NCBI GenBank assembly: GCA_947382645.1
Contig: CANDAE010000001.1
Location: 159,635-223,634 of the forward strand
From: Suilimivivens sp009774465
GTDB taxonomy: Bacteria > Bacillota > Clostridia > Lachnospirales > Lachnospiraceae
DNA: 64,000 nt
Reading direction: 5' to 3'
Shown: piece by piece, positions 8,931-17,945 of the stretch
How the letters are laid out: every line of letters begins with the position of its first letter
How positions within the stretch are numbered: the stretch's first letter is position 1
Program-made: the position numbers and the translations under genes
Notes under the pieces: generated by a model
Databases searched by the model: none
What the model was told of the DNA's origin: nothing
The model's input: the letters and a program-made list of their open reading frames with translations, nothing else

Positions 8931-10208
8931 CTAAATTTCATTTTCTACTTTTGCCATATACAGGATCAGATTCACACAAAATATGTCATTCTGTGGCGCT
9001 GCTTCCATAGTTCCATTATATGCTTCCACGATTTTTCTCACGCTTTTCAGTCCGATGCCATGCTGTTGCTTTGCCTCTTTAGTGGTTAAGAAATTCTCCA
9101 TCCCCGCCTGTTTCTCTTTCACAAGCTCTGTCGGCAAAAAACTGTTTTCAACTCTGATCTTCAGAACCCCTCTTTTTAACGCTATATTAACATTCAGATA
9201 CTTTTTATCCGTTTTTCTGGCTGCTTCAATCGCATTTTCCAACAGATTTCCAATTAAAACATTGATCTCAAAAGTATGCTTTACTTTTTCCGGCAGCATC
9301 ACCTTTACAATGACCGTCTCCAGCTCTTCCCTGGCCTTTCGCAGCATATAATTCAATACGCTGTCTATTTCCATATTTCCGGAAGAAACTATTTCATTGG
9401 GATTTTGGATATAGGCTTCCATATGGTTTATATATTCCTGTATTTCCACTATACCGTATCTATTTGCCAAAAGCTTTAATTCGTTCATATGATGCTTCAT
9501 ATCATGACGCAGGACTTTTATTTTTTCCTCACTCTGCCGAATCACATCAAGCTGGTTTGCATACACCTGCACTTTCTGCTTAAGCATCTCGGTTTCATAT
9601 TTATGCAAAATGGAACGAAGTAACAAATTATATAAATACAGCATAAGAAAATTGATTACTAACAGTCCTATACTCACAATGGCAGTTTCTCTGCCTTCAC
9701 AGGCACCCGAATAGATTAAGAACCAGATAACTGCGATGCTGCATAAAGGCACAAGTATCAGTGGAAAATTTTGAGCGTCTTTTGAATTTTTTCGAATAGT
9801 AATAATTTTCTCTGTAAGAAGCTCACAGATCAATATCAAAAACAGTACTATAACCGCATAAACCTGATCATATGTTTTTCCATCCTGATAATCGGTAAAT
9901 AATGAAAATACCGCCACATCACATCCGCAATTTATCAAATAAACCGTACTGGTTACAAATAAAATTGTTTTAATTGATTTTGTATATAAGCATACTATCG
10001 CGCTTATTCCTATCAGATTACTGAAAATATTGATCCATGCAATATGAAATTTCCAGTATAAGGCAGTATTTACAATAAAAAAACAACCACAAACAACCAG
10101 CTTTCCTTTTTTCTTACCTCCATCTTTTCCTGAAAAAATTGATACAAATCTGTCAATTAAAACTATCCGAAACAAATTTGTCAATGCACAAATCGTAAAA
10201 TCAATCAT
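8931..10208 (-). CDS. GHKL-type sensor histidine kinase (AgrC/HPK10-like)
   Basis: A 425-residue kinase. Residues ~1-190 form six or seven membrane helices without a large outer domain. The cytoplasmic part has the H-box RHDMKHHMNELK (phosphoacceptor His), the N-box LIGNLLENAIEAA, and GIGLKSVRKIVEAYNG with the ATP lid. Kinases of this class pair with LytTR regulators, and here the LytTR gene ends two bases upstream of this start (GAGGGA lies before the ATG). The stimulus is unknown; the lipoprotein downstream may present it. Confidence 0.92.
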   Translation of the reverse strand: MIDFTICALTNLFRIVLIDRFVSIFSGKDGGKKKGKLVVCGCFFIVNTALYWKFHIAWINIFSNLIGISAIVCLYTKSIKTILFVTSTVYLINCGCDVAVFSLFTDYQDGKTYDQVYAVIVLFLILICELLTEKIITIRKNSKDAQNFPLILVPLCSIAVIWFLIYSGACEGRETAIVSIGLLVINFLMLYLYNLLLRSILHKYETEMLKQKVQVYANQLDVIRQSEEKIKVLRHDMKHHMNELKLLANRYGIVEIQEYINHMEAYIQNPNEIVSSGNMEIDSVLNYMLRKAREELETVIVKVMLPEKVKHTFEINVLIGNLLENAIEAARKTDKKYLNVNIALKRGVLKIRVENSFLPTELVKEKQAGMENFLTTKEAKQQHGIGLKSVRKIVEAYNGTMEAAPQNDIFCVNLILYMAKVENEI

Positions 10209-10210
10209 TT

Positions 10211-10915
10211 CTATTCTTCCCTCAAAATTCTTTCTCTTACTTGTTTACGATTTGCCGGGCTGATCGTTAAAATAGTGCCATTCATCAATTCCACCATTTC
10301 ATAGGTATACCTGAAAATATACGCTTTATTTACAATATAGGATTTATGTATAACAATAAAATCTCCCGGCAGACTCTTTTCCACCTCTTTTAACTTGCCA
10401 TAAAATTCAAAACTTGCTTTTGGGGTTACTATTTTTACCTTTCTCCCTTTACTGCCAAAATAAACAATCTCGCCTATGGGAACATAATAGTAATCTTTCC
10501 CCTGCTGAAATTCAAATTTTTCATTTTTCCTTTTCATTACCTTAAGCGCCATTTTAAATGCGTCTCTTATCTGGCTAAGCGTAATCGGCTTGACAAGGAA
10601 ATCAAGGGGCTGTGTTTTAAACAATTGCTGCGCATAAGAGGCTTTTCCAGATATGTATATGATCTGCATCCCCATATCATCCAACTGGTTCCTTATATAA
10701 TTCCCCACTTCTATTCCTGTCATTTTAAATAACTCTATATCCAAAAAAAGAAGATCCAACTGATTTCCCATCACCAGATAGTCTTTAAGCCCCTCTCCCG
10801 TATACCATACATTTGTATCTATCCGGATATCCAACTCCGCCGCACATTGCAAAAGCATATTCTCAATGGAAGTACAAACATTTTCCCCATCATCGCAAAT
10901 TCCTATACGATACAT
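10211..10915 (-). CDS. LytTR-family response regulator
   Basis: A 234-residue regulator. The receiver domain has the acidic pair in GICDDGENV, phosphoacceptor Asp in LLFLDIELF and Lys in FLVKPI. It is followed by a LytTR DNA-binding domain (YYYVPIGEIVYFGSKGRKVKI ... FIVIHKSYIVNKAYI). It is the cognate partner of the adjoining GHKL kinase. The start at 10915 (MYRIGICDD) has GGAGG six bases upstream; upstream in-frame codons lack a site and lie before the receiver fold. It follows the carboxypeptidase gene by 50 bases, so co-transcription is possible. Confidence 0.94.
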   Translation of the reverse strand: MYRIGICDDGENVCTSIENMLLQCAAELDIRIDTNVWYTGEGLKDYLVMGNQLDLLFLDIELFKMTGIEVGNYIRNQLDDMGMQIIYISGKASYAQQLFKTQPLDFLVKPITLSQIRDAFKMALKVMKRKNEKFEFQQGKDYYYVPIGEIVYFGSKGRKVKIVTPKASFEFYGKLKEVEKSLPGDFIVIHKSYIVNKAYIFRYTYEMVELMNGTILTISPANRKQVRERILREE

Positions 10916-10965
10916 AGCAATCCTCCCTGCCTCCTTTTGTTCAGCCATACATTTTCCTGTTTTTG

Positions 10966-12426
10966 TTAACGCCCTCTTGCAGTCCGGATAATCTGCTCTG
11001 CTGCCGCCTCGGCGTGTATGGGGATGTCCCCGTAAGTTTTAATCGCCCCGGATTCCGTTTTTTCTCCATCTTCATAAAAAGTATTTAAAGCATATCTTGC
11101 AAGCAGCCCTGAAACCCGTCCCCTCTCTATGGAATCCTCACTGCCAAGAACAATAACCACCAAATCATGCTCCATACTTCCCTCGCCTGCAGTCAGGGAT
11201 GTGACCAGACAGGCGCCGGCTTTATTGGTCGTTCCTGTTTTCAGGCCGGTTACCTCTGGCATGTTATACAGAAGCGGATTGGTATTGCGCACTTCAAAAT
11301 CAATGGATTCCAAAATGGCGCTTTCCAGAGAAGTGATGTCCGTAACCTGGGGATAAACCTTTAAAAGATGGGACACCATCCGGAACATATCTTCCGCACT
11401 CATGCTGTTCTGTCTCTTTGAAGGTATCAAATCTTCCGTGTAAAAGGGCAGACCGTTGCTGTTGAAAAAAACTGTCTGGGAAAGTCCCAGCTTCTGTGCC
11501 TTCTGGTTCATCATTTCCACAAAAGCTTCCTCTGAACCGGCAATTGCTTCTGCCAGACACAGCGCGCATTCATTACTGGATGGCAGAAGGGCGCCCAGCA
11601 AAAGCTCCTGCACTGTAATCTGTCCGCCGGCCTCTAAAGGAACCACTCCATCGCCTGAGACAGATAAGGCATGAACCGCCTCCGAAACAGTGACTAATTC
11701 GTCAGGGGTAATCTGTCCTGATGAAATAGCCTCCATAGTTAAAAGGCAGGTCATAAGTTTGGAAGTGCTGGCGACAGGGTAGGATATATCGGACTGATAC
11801 TGATAATAAACTTCCCCCGTAGCAGCATCTCCTACCAGCACACTGTTGACTCCACCAAAATAGCCGGCCTGCTCCAGTAAAACAGGGGAAATGTGAAAGG
11901 GCTCCCGGGTATGAACCTGCATGGAACCTGCATCGGAAACAGTTATATTCACATCCAGAATCATAGCCAGGTCTACCGCCATCATAAAACAATCGTAGTC
12001 TCCGGAAGGCAGTTTCATAATCATTGTATAATAAAATACCATTTCCTCATTTACCTTGAATTCATTCCGTCGCAGAGAAAGATTCGGATTTTCGTCATCT
12101 TCCCAGGGGATATTTTCCACGCCTGAAGGCGTATAGGCATTTCCCGAATTCATGGAAATGGAATTACCCGTAATTTCCAGAGAAAAAGATTTATCCGTAC
12201 TTTTAAGAAGCATGGCCATATCCCGCAGAGAAAGATATGTGTTATAGTCGTAGCCATAATCCAGAGTTTTTACAGTGGATGGCGCGTTGGAATCTACCTG
12301 TACCTGACAGGTTCCCGGAATCTCAAAGCCTGCCTTTGCCCTGATTGGCAGAATGGAACTTATCAGGATTATGGATAATATTATGGACAATATCAGGGAA
12401 CCAATTTTCCGTAAAATTGTTTTCAT
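10966..12426 (-). CDS. D-alanyl-D-alanine carboxypeptidase (PBP5-like) with copper-amine-oxidase-like N-domain
   Basis: A 486-residue exported cell-wall enzyme trimming the terminal D-Ala of peptidoglycan stem peptides. A signal peptide covers residues ~1-32 (ending PIRAKA). Residues ~35-165 resemble the copper amine oxidase N-domain module of Firmicutes wall proteins (YLSLRDMAMLL). The peptidase S11 domain has STSK (nucleophile Ser near 221), SSN (near 283) and KTGT (near 395). There is no C-terminal amphipathic anchor of the usual length, so anchoring may differ from classic PBP5. It lies between a small exported protein gene and the LytTR gene, all on the minus strand. Confidence 0.93.
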   Translation of the reverse strand: MKTILRKIGSLILSIILSIILISSILPIRAKAGFEIPGTCQVQVDSNAPSTVKTLDYGYDYNTYLSLRDMAMLLKSTDKSFSLEITGNSISMNSGNAYTPSGVENIPWEDDENPNLSLRRNEFKVNEEMVFYYTMIMKLPSGDYDCFMMAVDLAMILDVNITVSDAGSMQVHTREPFHISPVLLEQAGYFGGVNSVLVGDAATGEVYYQYQSDISYPVASTSKLMTCLLTMEAISSGQITPDELVTVSEAVHALSVSGDGVVPLEAGGQITVQELLLGALLPSSNECALCLAEAIAGSEEAFVEMMNQKAQKLGLSQTVFFNSNGLPFYTEDLIPSKRQNSMSAEDMFRMVSHLLKVYPQVTDITSLESAILESIDFEVRNTNPLLYNMPEVTGLKTGTTNKAGACLVTSLTAGEGSMEHDLVVIVLGSEDSIERGRVSGLLARYALNTFYEDGEKTESGAIKTYGDIPIHAEAAAEQIIRTARGR

Positions 12427-12494
12427 GTAATGAGCCGTGCTCCTTTCAAATTAATTGCAAAAAGTATCTGAAAAATCCAGACAATATTTCTCTC

Positions 12495-13226
12495 TCAATT
12501 TTGGGATTGTTTTAAAGTATATATGATCGGATAATCTTCTTTAAAAAGACCTGTGGAAGCAGCGCCGGTTTCTTCGGTCAAAATCAGACTGGAACCTTCC
12601 CGAATATAATATTCCATCTTTGTATCGACATAGCCGCCGGCATCAAACCGTCTGGTCAAAATGTTCTCTGCCGCTTCAAAGGTACCGCTGCCCTCATAGC
12701 CGGCCTGCAGCTCTTCCAAAGAAGGCAGCAGCGCCGGAGCATAAGACATCAAGTAAAAAACTGTGGACATTCCAAAAGTTTCATTTACAAGAGCTTCCAC
12801 AGTCTCCCTGTCTGTGCTGCCCATATAGCCCGCCATACGAAGCCTCTTTGCCAAAAGATCCTGAAACGCTGCGGCAAACGCCTCATAAGCCGCCTGTCTG
12901 CAGGCCTCATAGCTTTCCGGTATAATATTACAGTGAAAAGTTCCTCCCCCGTTATCAGTTTCTTCCAGGGTTAAGTTGACCTGTATCGTCAAATTCTGCA
13001 TATAGGAACTCATATCTTCCAGCGAGATGGAAACAGCTTCCATATCCTGCAGCCAGTCAAGCGCTGTAACAGCAGCCTGCTGCGTCATATCCAGCTCTGC
13101 AGTCCATTCTCCTGAAAGTTCCATTTCATCTGGTGCAAAGAAATGCAAATATGCAAGCAGCCCGGTGGAAGTGCTTAAGGTTAAAAGTAACAGGGTAAAT
13201 ATTACGTTTTTTATGGCTTTTTTCAT
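12495..13226 (-). CDS. Exported or membrane-anchored protein of unknown function
   Basis: A 243-residue protein not recognised. It has one N-terminal hydrophobic helix (residues ~7-28), then an acidic extracytoplasmic region rich in Leu, Met, Thr and Gln with no cysteines apart from two (CNIIPESYEAC). AGGAG lies before the start. It overlaps the end of the MATE gene by 4 bases and precedes the carboxypeptidase gene, so it probably belongs to the ROK-MATE transcript and acts at the cell surface. No catalytic motif is visible. Confidence 0.7.
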   Translation of the reverse strand: MKKAIKNVIFTLLLLTLSTSTGLLAYLHFFAPDEMELSGEWTAELDMTQQAAVTALDWLQDMEAVSISLEDMSSYMQNLTIQVNLTLEETDNGGGTFHCNIIPESYEACRQAAYEAFAAAFQDLLAKRLRMAGYMGSTDRETVEALVNETFGMSTVFYLMSYAPALLPSLEELQAGYEGSGTFEAAENILTRRFDAGGYVDTKMEYYIREGSSLILTEETGAASTGLFKEDYPIIYTLKQSQN

Positions 13227-14614
13227 AGCAGTCCTCTCCTGCCTGCTGCAGCAGGCATCCCTTTACCGATACTCTGTTTGATTAACTTTTTGTACTCATG
13301 CAAATAAAACAATAACAGGAATACAAAAGCCCCTGTCCATGCAGCAATTTCTCCCCAAAATACTGCTGTTCTTCCAGTAAGATTTGACAAATATATTGCA
13401 CAAAAAACACGCATTACTAATTGAAATATACTTGATAACATGGGAACAACGGAATTTCCCATCCCCTGCACACATCCTCTTAAGATATAAAGAACATATA
13501 GCAGCCAGAAAAAAATAGATAATATTTTCAGGAAATTCCCGCCGATTTCAATTGCACTTTCTGTAAGCGCTGTATTTTCAGGCAAAAAACAGGTTAATAT
13601 ATTTCTGCCTCCACATAACATAATAAAAGACATCAGTGCAGCCGTAATCACGCCAATAATGCAGCCAGTGATTAAACCTTCATTTACCCGGCGTATTTCT
13701 TTTCTTCCCATATTTTGTCCTGCATATGTAGATAACGTATATCCATAGGAAGAAGCCGGAATTTCCAATAATCCATACAACTTATTAGCTGCCGTATACC
13801 CTGCAATAAATGCGACGCCGAAAGAATTAACAACACTTTGAACAATCACACCTCCAACTGCGGTTATTATATTTTGCACCCCCATTGGCAAAGCAATTGC
13901 TAATTGTTTAAAAAACATTTTCCCATTCATATATCTATTCCTGTTCCTTTTAAAAATATCAGGAATATTTTTTCGTAAATAAATGAAACAAAACACTGTG
14001 GCCACCAACTGTGAAAACACTGTGGCAAGCGCTGCTCCGCCAACACCGGTTTTCAAAATCACTACAGCCACAATATCCAGAAAAACATTCGTAATTGATG
14101 AAATAACCATTGCAGTCAAAGGAATCTGACTATTTCCAATCGCCCGTAAAATTGCAGAAAATAAATGAAAGAAAAATGTAATTGGTATCCCCAGATAAAT
14201 GACACGCAAATATAATTTTGCCATTGCATTAATTTCCGCCGGCACATGCATTATTTCCAATACCGGAGCAGCCAATAACTGTCCCAATGCCAAAAGAAGG
14301 ATTGAAAATACTGCAGATAGTTTTAGGGAACAGACAATATAATCTGTCAGCTCTTCAACCTTATTGTCTCCAAAACTTTGTGCCATGTTAATTGAAAATC
14401 CATGTGTAATTCCCTGAATTCCTCCTGTAACCAGAAAAATGGTCCATTCAACCGCTCCAATTGCCGCCAGTCCGTTAATACCTGTCATCTTTCCCACAAT
14501 CAGCGTATCAACCAGAATATATAACTGCTGAAAAATATTTCCCAGCATTAAAGGAATTGAAAAAGACAGAATTAAAACCGCCGGATTTCCATATGTCATA
14601 TTTCTATTTTTCAT
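13223..14614 (-). CDS. MATE family multidrug/cation efflux transporter
   Basis: A 463-residue integral membrane protein with about twelve helices and MATE features: the N-terminal PAVLILSFSIPLMLGNIFQQLYILVDTLIVGK and the matching second half (MGVQNIITAVGGVIVQSVVNSFG). Members export drugs, metabolites or dyes in exchange for Na+ or H+. The gene follows the ROK regulator by 13 bases and is probably controlled by it. The ribosome site is weak (GAGAAAA), consistent with coupling to the upstream gene. Confidence 0.93.
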   Translation of the reverse strand: MKNRNMTYGNPAVLILSFSIPLMLGNIFQQLYILVDTLIVGKMTGINGLAAIGAVEWTIFLVTGGIQGITHGFSINMAQSFGDNKVEELTDYIVCSLKLSAVFSILLLALGQLLAAPVLEIMHVPAEINAMAKLYLRVIYLGIPITFFFHLFSAILRAIGNSQIPLTAMVISSITNVFLDIVAVVILKTGVGGAALATVFSQLVATVFCFIYLRKNIPDIFKRNRNRYMNGKMFFKQLAIALPMGVQNIITAVGGVIVQSVVNSFGVAFIAGYTAANKLYGLLEIPASSYGYTLSTYAGQNMGRKEIRRVNEGLITGCIIGVITAALMSFIMLCGGRNILTCFLPENTALTESAIEIGGNFLKILSIFFWLLYVLYILRGCVQGMGNSVVPMLSSIFQLVMRVFCAIYLSNLTGRTAVFWGEIAAWTGAFVFLLLFYLHEYKKLIKQSIGKGMPAAAGRRGLL

Positions 14615-14627
14615 AATTTTCTCATAT

Positions 14628-15629
14628 TTATATTAAATCTGTAAACAGCAAATCTGTTCCCAACACTGTCAGTCCATAAAAATAATCCTCCTGATAACTA
14701 TCAGAAAAGATGAGTCTGGGAATCATCTCCTCAGGCAAAAATTTCCTGCACCAATGATACGTTTTTCTCTCAATATTTTCCCAGTCATGCTCTAAATAAA
14801 GTGTTACGCTTTCCGGATTTATAAGCGCACAAATGCAGGAAATTAACTTTCCCAGATATTCGCCGGGCTCAACTTTATCAAAATGATTCAATGCCACATC
14901 CTGTAATGTTTCTTCCCCAAAAAGAGGCATAAACCCAACTTCTCCGCTAAAACCCTTATATCCGGTTACCGGTTTTCCATTTACTACTGCTCCACACCCT
15001 GGTCCTGTAGATGCCAAATGAATGCATACAAGATTTTCCTTTTGCCGGCACATTCTTTTTGCAGCTCCACATGCCAATGCACTCATATTATTGCTAATTC
15101 TCACTGAAAGACCTGTGCGATCCGCAAGTTCCTTTTCCAAATATCTCCCTTTTAATTCCTCATAGCTATCAATCAATTTAATTTGCCCCTGATAAACCGC
15201 ACCGGGAATACCAACTACCATACTTTGTATTTTTTTATCCTGCTCCAGACATTGTGTTGCAATATCCTTCATTTGTTCTACAATAGACTGCCCTTCCCTG
15301 CGCATCCCCTCTCCACGATCAATTTGTTTTTCCAATGCATCGCTTACCCTATAAAATACCTTTTGCTCCTGCACAAAAAGAAGAAGTATATGAGCAAAAT
15401 CTTCATTTACCCTGTACAGTTCGGCTTTTCTTCCTCCCTGACTGTTTTCGTCTGTTCCCAATGATACTATTTTCTCATCTTCCGCCAATCTGTCTATCAA
15501 CTTTCCTACCGTTGGAAAACTTAATCGTGTTTTATATGCCAGTTCCTGCTTTGTATACACATGACCATCCCGCATACACTCTATCACCTGACGTGCATTC
15601 AAATCCTTTACCATACTTGTAAATGCCAT
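14628..15629 (-). CDS. ROK-family transcriptional regulator
   Basis: A 333-residue protein with an N-terminal winged helix (VYTKQELAYKTRLSFPTVGKLIDRLAEDEKI, residues ~25-56) and a ROK sugar-kinase-like domain (VVGIPGAVYQG, STGPGCGAVVNGKPVTGYKGFSGEVGFMP). The usual ROK zinc motif C-x-C-G-x-x-G-C is not present, which suggests a divergent sensor. It heads the MATE transcript. The start has AAAAAGGAG six bases upstream and a perfect TTGACA/TATAAT promoter at 15677-15706. Confidence 0.9.
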   Translation of the reverse strand: MAFTSMVKDLNARQVIECMRDGHVYTKQELAYKTRLSFPTVGKLIDRLAEDEKIVSLGTDENSQGGRKAELYRVNEDFAHILLLFVQEQKVFYRVSDALEKQIDRGEGMRREGQSIVEQMKDIATQCLEQDKKIQSMVVGIPGAVYQGQIKLIDSYEELKGRYLEKELADRTGLSVRISNNMSALACGAAKRMCRQKENLVCIHLASTGPGCGAVVNGKPVTGYKGFSGEVGFMPLFGEETLQDVALNHFDKVEPGEYLGKLISCICALINPESVTLYLEHDWENIERKTYHWCRKFLPEEMIPRLIFSDSYQEDYFYGLTVLGTDLLFTDLI

Positions 15630-15676
15630 TTTTTCTCCTTTTTAAACTTTATTAAAATTATTTTAAAATATGTTTT

Positions 15677-15706
15677 ATTATATGGAGAAAATTTAAGATT
15701 TGTCAA
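15677..15706 (-). promoter_or_regulatory. Promoter of the ROK-MATE operon
   Basis: Minus strand TTGACA (15701-15706), 18 bases, TATAAT (15677-15682). Both boxes match the vegetative consensus. An A/T-rich leader with TTTTAAAATAATTTTAATAAA repeats, a possible ROK binding area, lies between it and the start. Confidence 0.8.
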
Positions 15707-15707
15707 G

Positions 15708-15794
15708 CGCCTCATTATGAAATAAAAGATGAGTCACGCCAGTGGCGACGGATGCGAAGCAGACACTTTTATGAATATTGAGGGCTGAACTGTT
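15708..15794. repeat. Structured interspersed repeat, copy 1
   Basis: About 87 bases nearly identical to 53099-53185. Shared: ATGAAATAAAAGATG, CGACGGATGCGAAGCAGAC, CTTTTATGAAT, TTGAGGGC, GAACTGTT. The inner stem here is GTCAC (15733-15737) / GTGGC (15742-15746). It overlaps the stop codon of the S15-type hydrolase gene and abuts the -35 box of the ROK promoter. Confidence 0.85.
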
Positions 15795-17841
15795 ACCATT
15801 TTTTCAATATAATTCCTTCAAAAACAACCTCCACATAAGACTGATATGCCCCATCCTGATGGATTGTGACAGTGGCTTTCTGCTTCCTTTTACTGTTGAA
15901 ACCGTCCTTTGTATTGCTGTTAGGAAAAATAAAATTCTTCGCACTGGATGTAACCGTAAAACGCATCCTGTGTCCCGGAAGAAACATATTAGATATTTTG
16001 GTTGTCCTGATCGTTACCTCATACACTTTTCCGGGCTCCATGTACTGGGGTGTCTCAAACCCGTTCCTGTATTTGATATCCATAACTCCATCGGCAAGTT
16101 TGACAGACTTTCCGTTCTCGTCCACATCCGTCATACGCAGCACAAGATCCGTATCCGGGCAGTCGCAGGATACAAATAAATGTGCAACAACATCCCCGGT
16201 CACGGTAACAGGTTCCTTAAAAGGCTCCGAGGAAAATAAAAGGAAATCCTCTCTTTTTTCTTCCTGCGTGTAATCCTCCGGTACTTCAATCTCATTCTCA
16301 GACATATCAATGATATGTACAGCCGGATTGTCCGGATCATAGATATAACTGTCTCTTTCCCCTTTCAGATCAATCCGCATTACTTTTCCGTTCTCCGGCG
16401 GCCAGGAATCTGCGGTCTTCCATTTATTCTCGCCCAAGGTATAATATTCTACTTTAGGTGTCTTCTCAATACCGTTATCTGCCCCTTTCAGGAAATGATC
16501 CAGCCACATCATACTCTGCAAATCCACATCATAACGCAGGGCGTCCTCCCCCATATAGATTCCGTGCAGATCATATTCCGCATTTCCGCCATGCTTCCAC
16601 GGGCCAAGAATTGTTTTCCAGGTTCCCTCCTGCCAGTCCCTTACCAGATCAAGCGCCTCTGTGGTTCCCATTCCATTATCATCAAACCACCCCGACAGGA
16701 TCAGCGCTGGAACAGGTCCGCCCGCATAGCGCTCTTTCCAATTCGTGCACCTCCACATTTCATCCATATCCTTATGCTTAAGCCATTCCGTCAGGAAGGG
16801 AATTTCCCTTCCCAGGGCTTTCCTCGGAATCTCCTCCAGCGGGCGTATATCCAGCACTGCATTCCAGTCTTCCCTTACCATCCTGTCCGGATCGAACTTC
16901 TTCTCAGACATGGCAAAGGCCCAGGCAAGCATTCCGGAGGTAAAACATCCCCCTCTTCTTGGCAGATCCACAAAGGCGCTTCCCGCACACACATTGCTCA
17001 GCATCGCCTTCAGATGCGGATTTCCACTGGCTGCTGCTGCCCACTGCACATAGCCGAGATAGGAGCCTCCGGTCATGGACACCTGCCCGTCACTCCAATC
17101 CTGCCTCGCAATCCAGTTTAACGTATCGTCCCCATCTTCCACTTCATAATAATTGGGCTGCCATTTTCCGGTACTCTCCTCACGCCCTCTCGTATCCTGA
17201 ACAACCAGTGCATAGCCCCTCTGCACAAAACGATAATAGATTTCCACGCCTTTTTTCTTTCCGTAAGGCGTTCTCACAAGCACGGTTGGAAGCTTTTTCC
17301 CGGCGTCTTCGCCTTCCTTTTCGGGTAAATACACGTCTGCCGCAAGCTTTTCACCATCCCTTGTATCTACAAAAAACGTCCCGATAAAATTTACGTTTGA
17401 CGTCTCTTCCGGATACCATTCTTTCCATTTGGAAAGAATGGTTTTTTCCTCACAGCCTTCCCGCACAAGCACAGCCGTATAGTCTCTTGCACTCATCAAC
17501 AGCGCATAGATTTTACCGTCCTCATAGAATAAATCCTTTGCCGCCTTGCAGTTTCTCTGAATATAGGCTTCTGTCCTGCGCCTTGTAAATTCCTCGCCTG
17601 AGGCAGTCACTTCATGCTCTGCCCCCTTTTCTATCATCTTTTCATATTCTTTTTTATGACAGAAAAATTCCCCCAGGCTTCTTTTACAAAGCTGCGCAAA
17701 ATATTCGTCCGCTTCCTCGCCCATCGGCTCCTTGGGAAGCCAGCGCCCTGACATGACATCCCGCCTGGAAACGGAAACTTCCTGTTCTTCTTCATAAAAT
17801 CTCCCATATAAAATACCGGATAAGTAAAAATTCCACTGCAT
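15793..17841 (-). CDS. CocE/NonD-family hydrolase (X-Pro dipeptidyl-peptidase S15 fold)
   Basis: A 682-residue alpha/beta hydrolase. The catalytic Ser lies in TGGSYLGYVQW (about residue 257, family G-x-S-Y-x-G), the oxyanion region in YALVVQDTRGREESTG, a probable His in LGPWKHGG. A C-terminal jelly-roll domain follows (AHLFVSCDCPDTDLVLRMTDV ... MRFTVTSSAKNF). Family members hydrolyse acyl esters, beta-lactam side chains or Xaa-Pro dipeptides; the substrate is not clear. The N-terminal ~160 residues are unlike short family members. No signal peptide, so cytosolic. The start at 17841 has GGAGG. It is the last gene of the sucrose operon, where its role is unknown. Confidence 0.88.
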   Translation of the reverse strand: MQWNFYLSGILYGRFYEEEQEVSVSRRDVMSGRWLPKEPMGEEADEYFAQLCKRSLGEFFCHKKEYEKMIEKGAEHEVTASGEEFTRRRTEAYIQRNCKAAKDLFYEDGKIYALLMSARDYTAVLVREGCEEKTILSKWKEWYPEETSNVNFIGTFFVDTRDGEKLAADVYLPEKEGEDAGKKLPTVLVRTPYGKKKGVEIYYRFVQRGYALVVQDTRGREESTGKWQPNYYEVEDGDDTLNWIARQDWSDGQVSMTGGSYLGYVQWAAAASGNPHLKAMLSNVCAGSAFVDLPRRGGCFTSGMLAWAFAMSEKKFDPDRMVREDWNAVLDIRPLEEIPRKALGREIPFLTEWLKHKDMDEMWRCTNWKERYAGGPVPALILSGWFDDNGMGTTEALDLVRDWQEGTWKTILGPWKHGGNAEYDLHGIYMGEDALRYDVDLQSMMWLDHFLKGADNGIEKTPKVEYYTLGENKWKTADSWPPENGKVMRIDLKGERDSYIYDPDNPAVHIIDMSENEIEVPEDYTQEEKREDFLLFSSEPFKEPVTVTGDVVAHLFVSCDCPDTDLVLRMTDVDENGKSVKLADGVMDIKYRNGFETPQYMEPGKVYEVTIRTTKISNMFLPGHRMRFTVTSSAKNFIFPNSNTKDGFNSKRKQKATVTIHQDGAYQSYVEVVFEGIILKKW

Positions 17842-17945
17842 GTTCTCTTCCTCCCTGCAATGCATATCTCCCTTTGACAAGTACATGCCAAACCTCCGAC
17901 ATTATATCATCTTCTCACAGCCTACGCAACAAATGTGCAGACCTG

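Noticed and set aside
14628..15629. Annotation of the ROK protein as a sugar kinase
   Set aside because: It has an N-terminal winged helix and lacks the clear catalytic and zinc motifs expected of ROK glucokinases.
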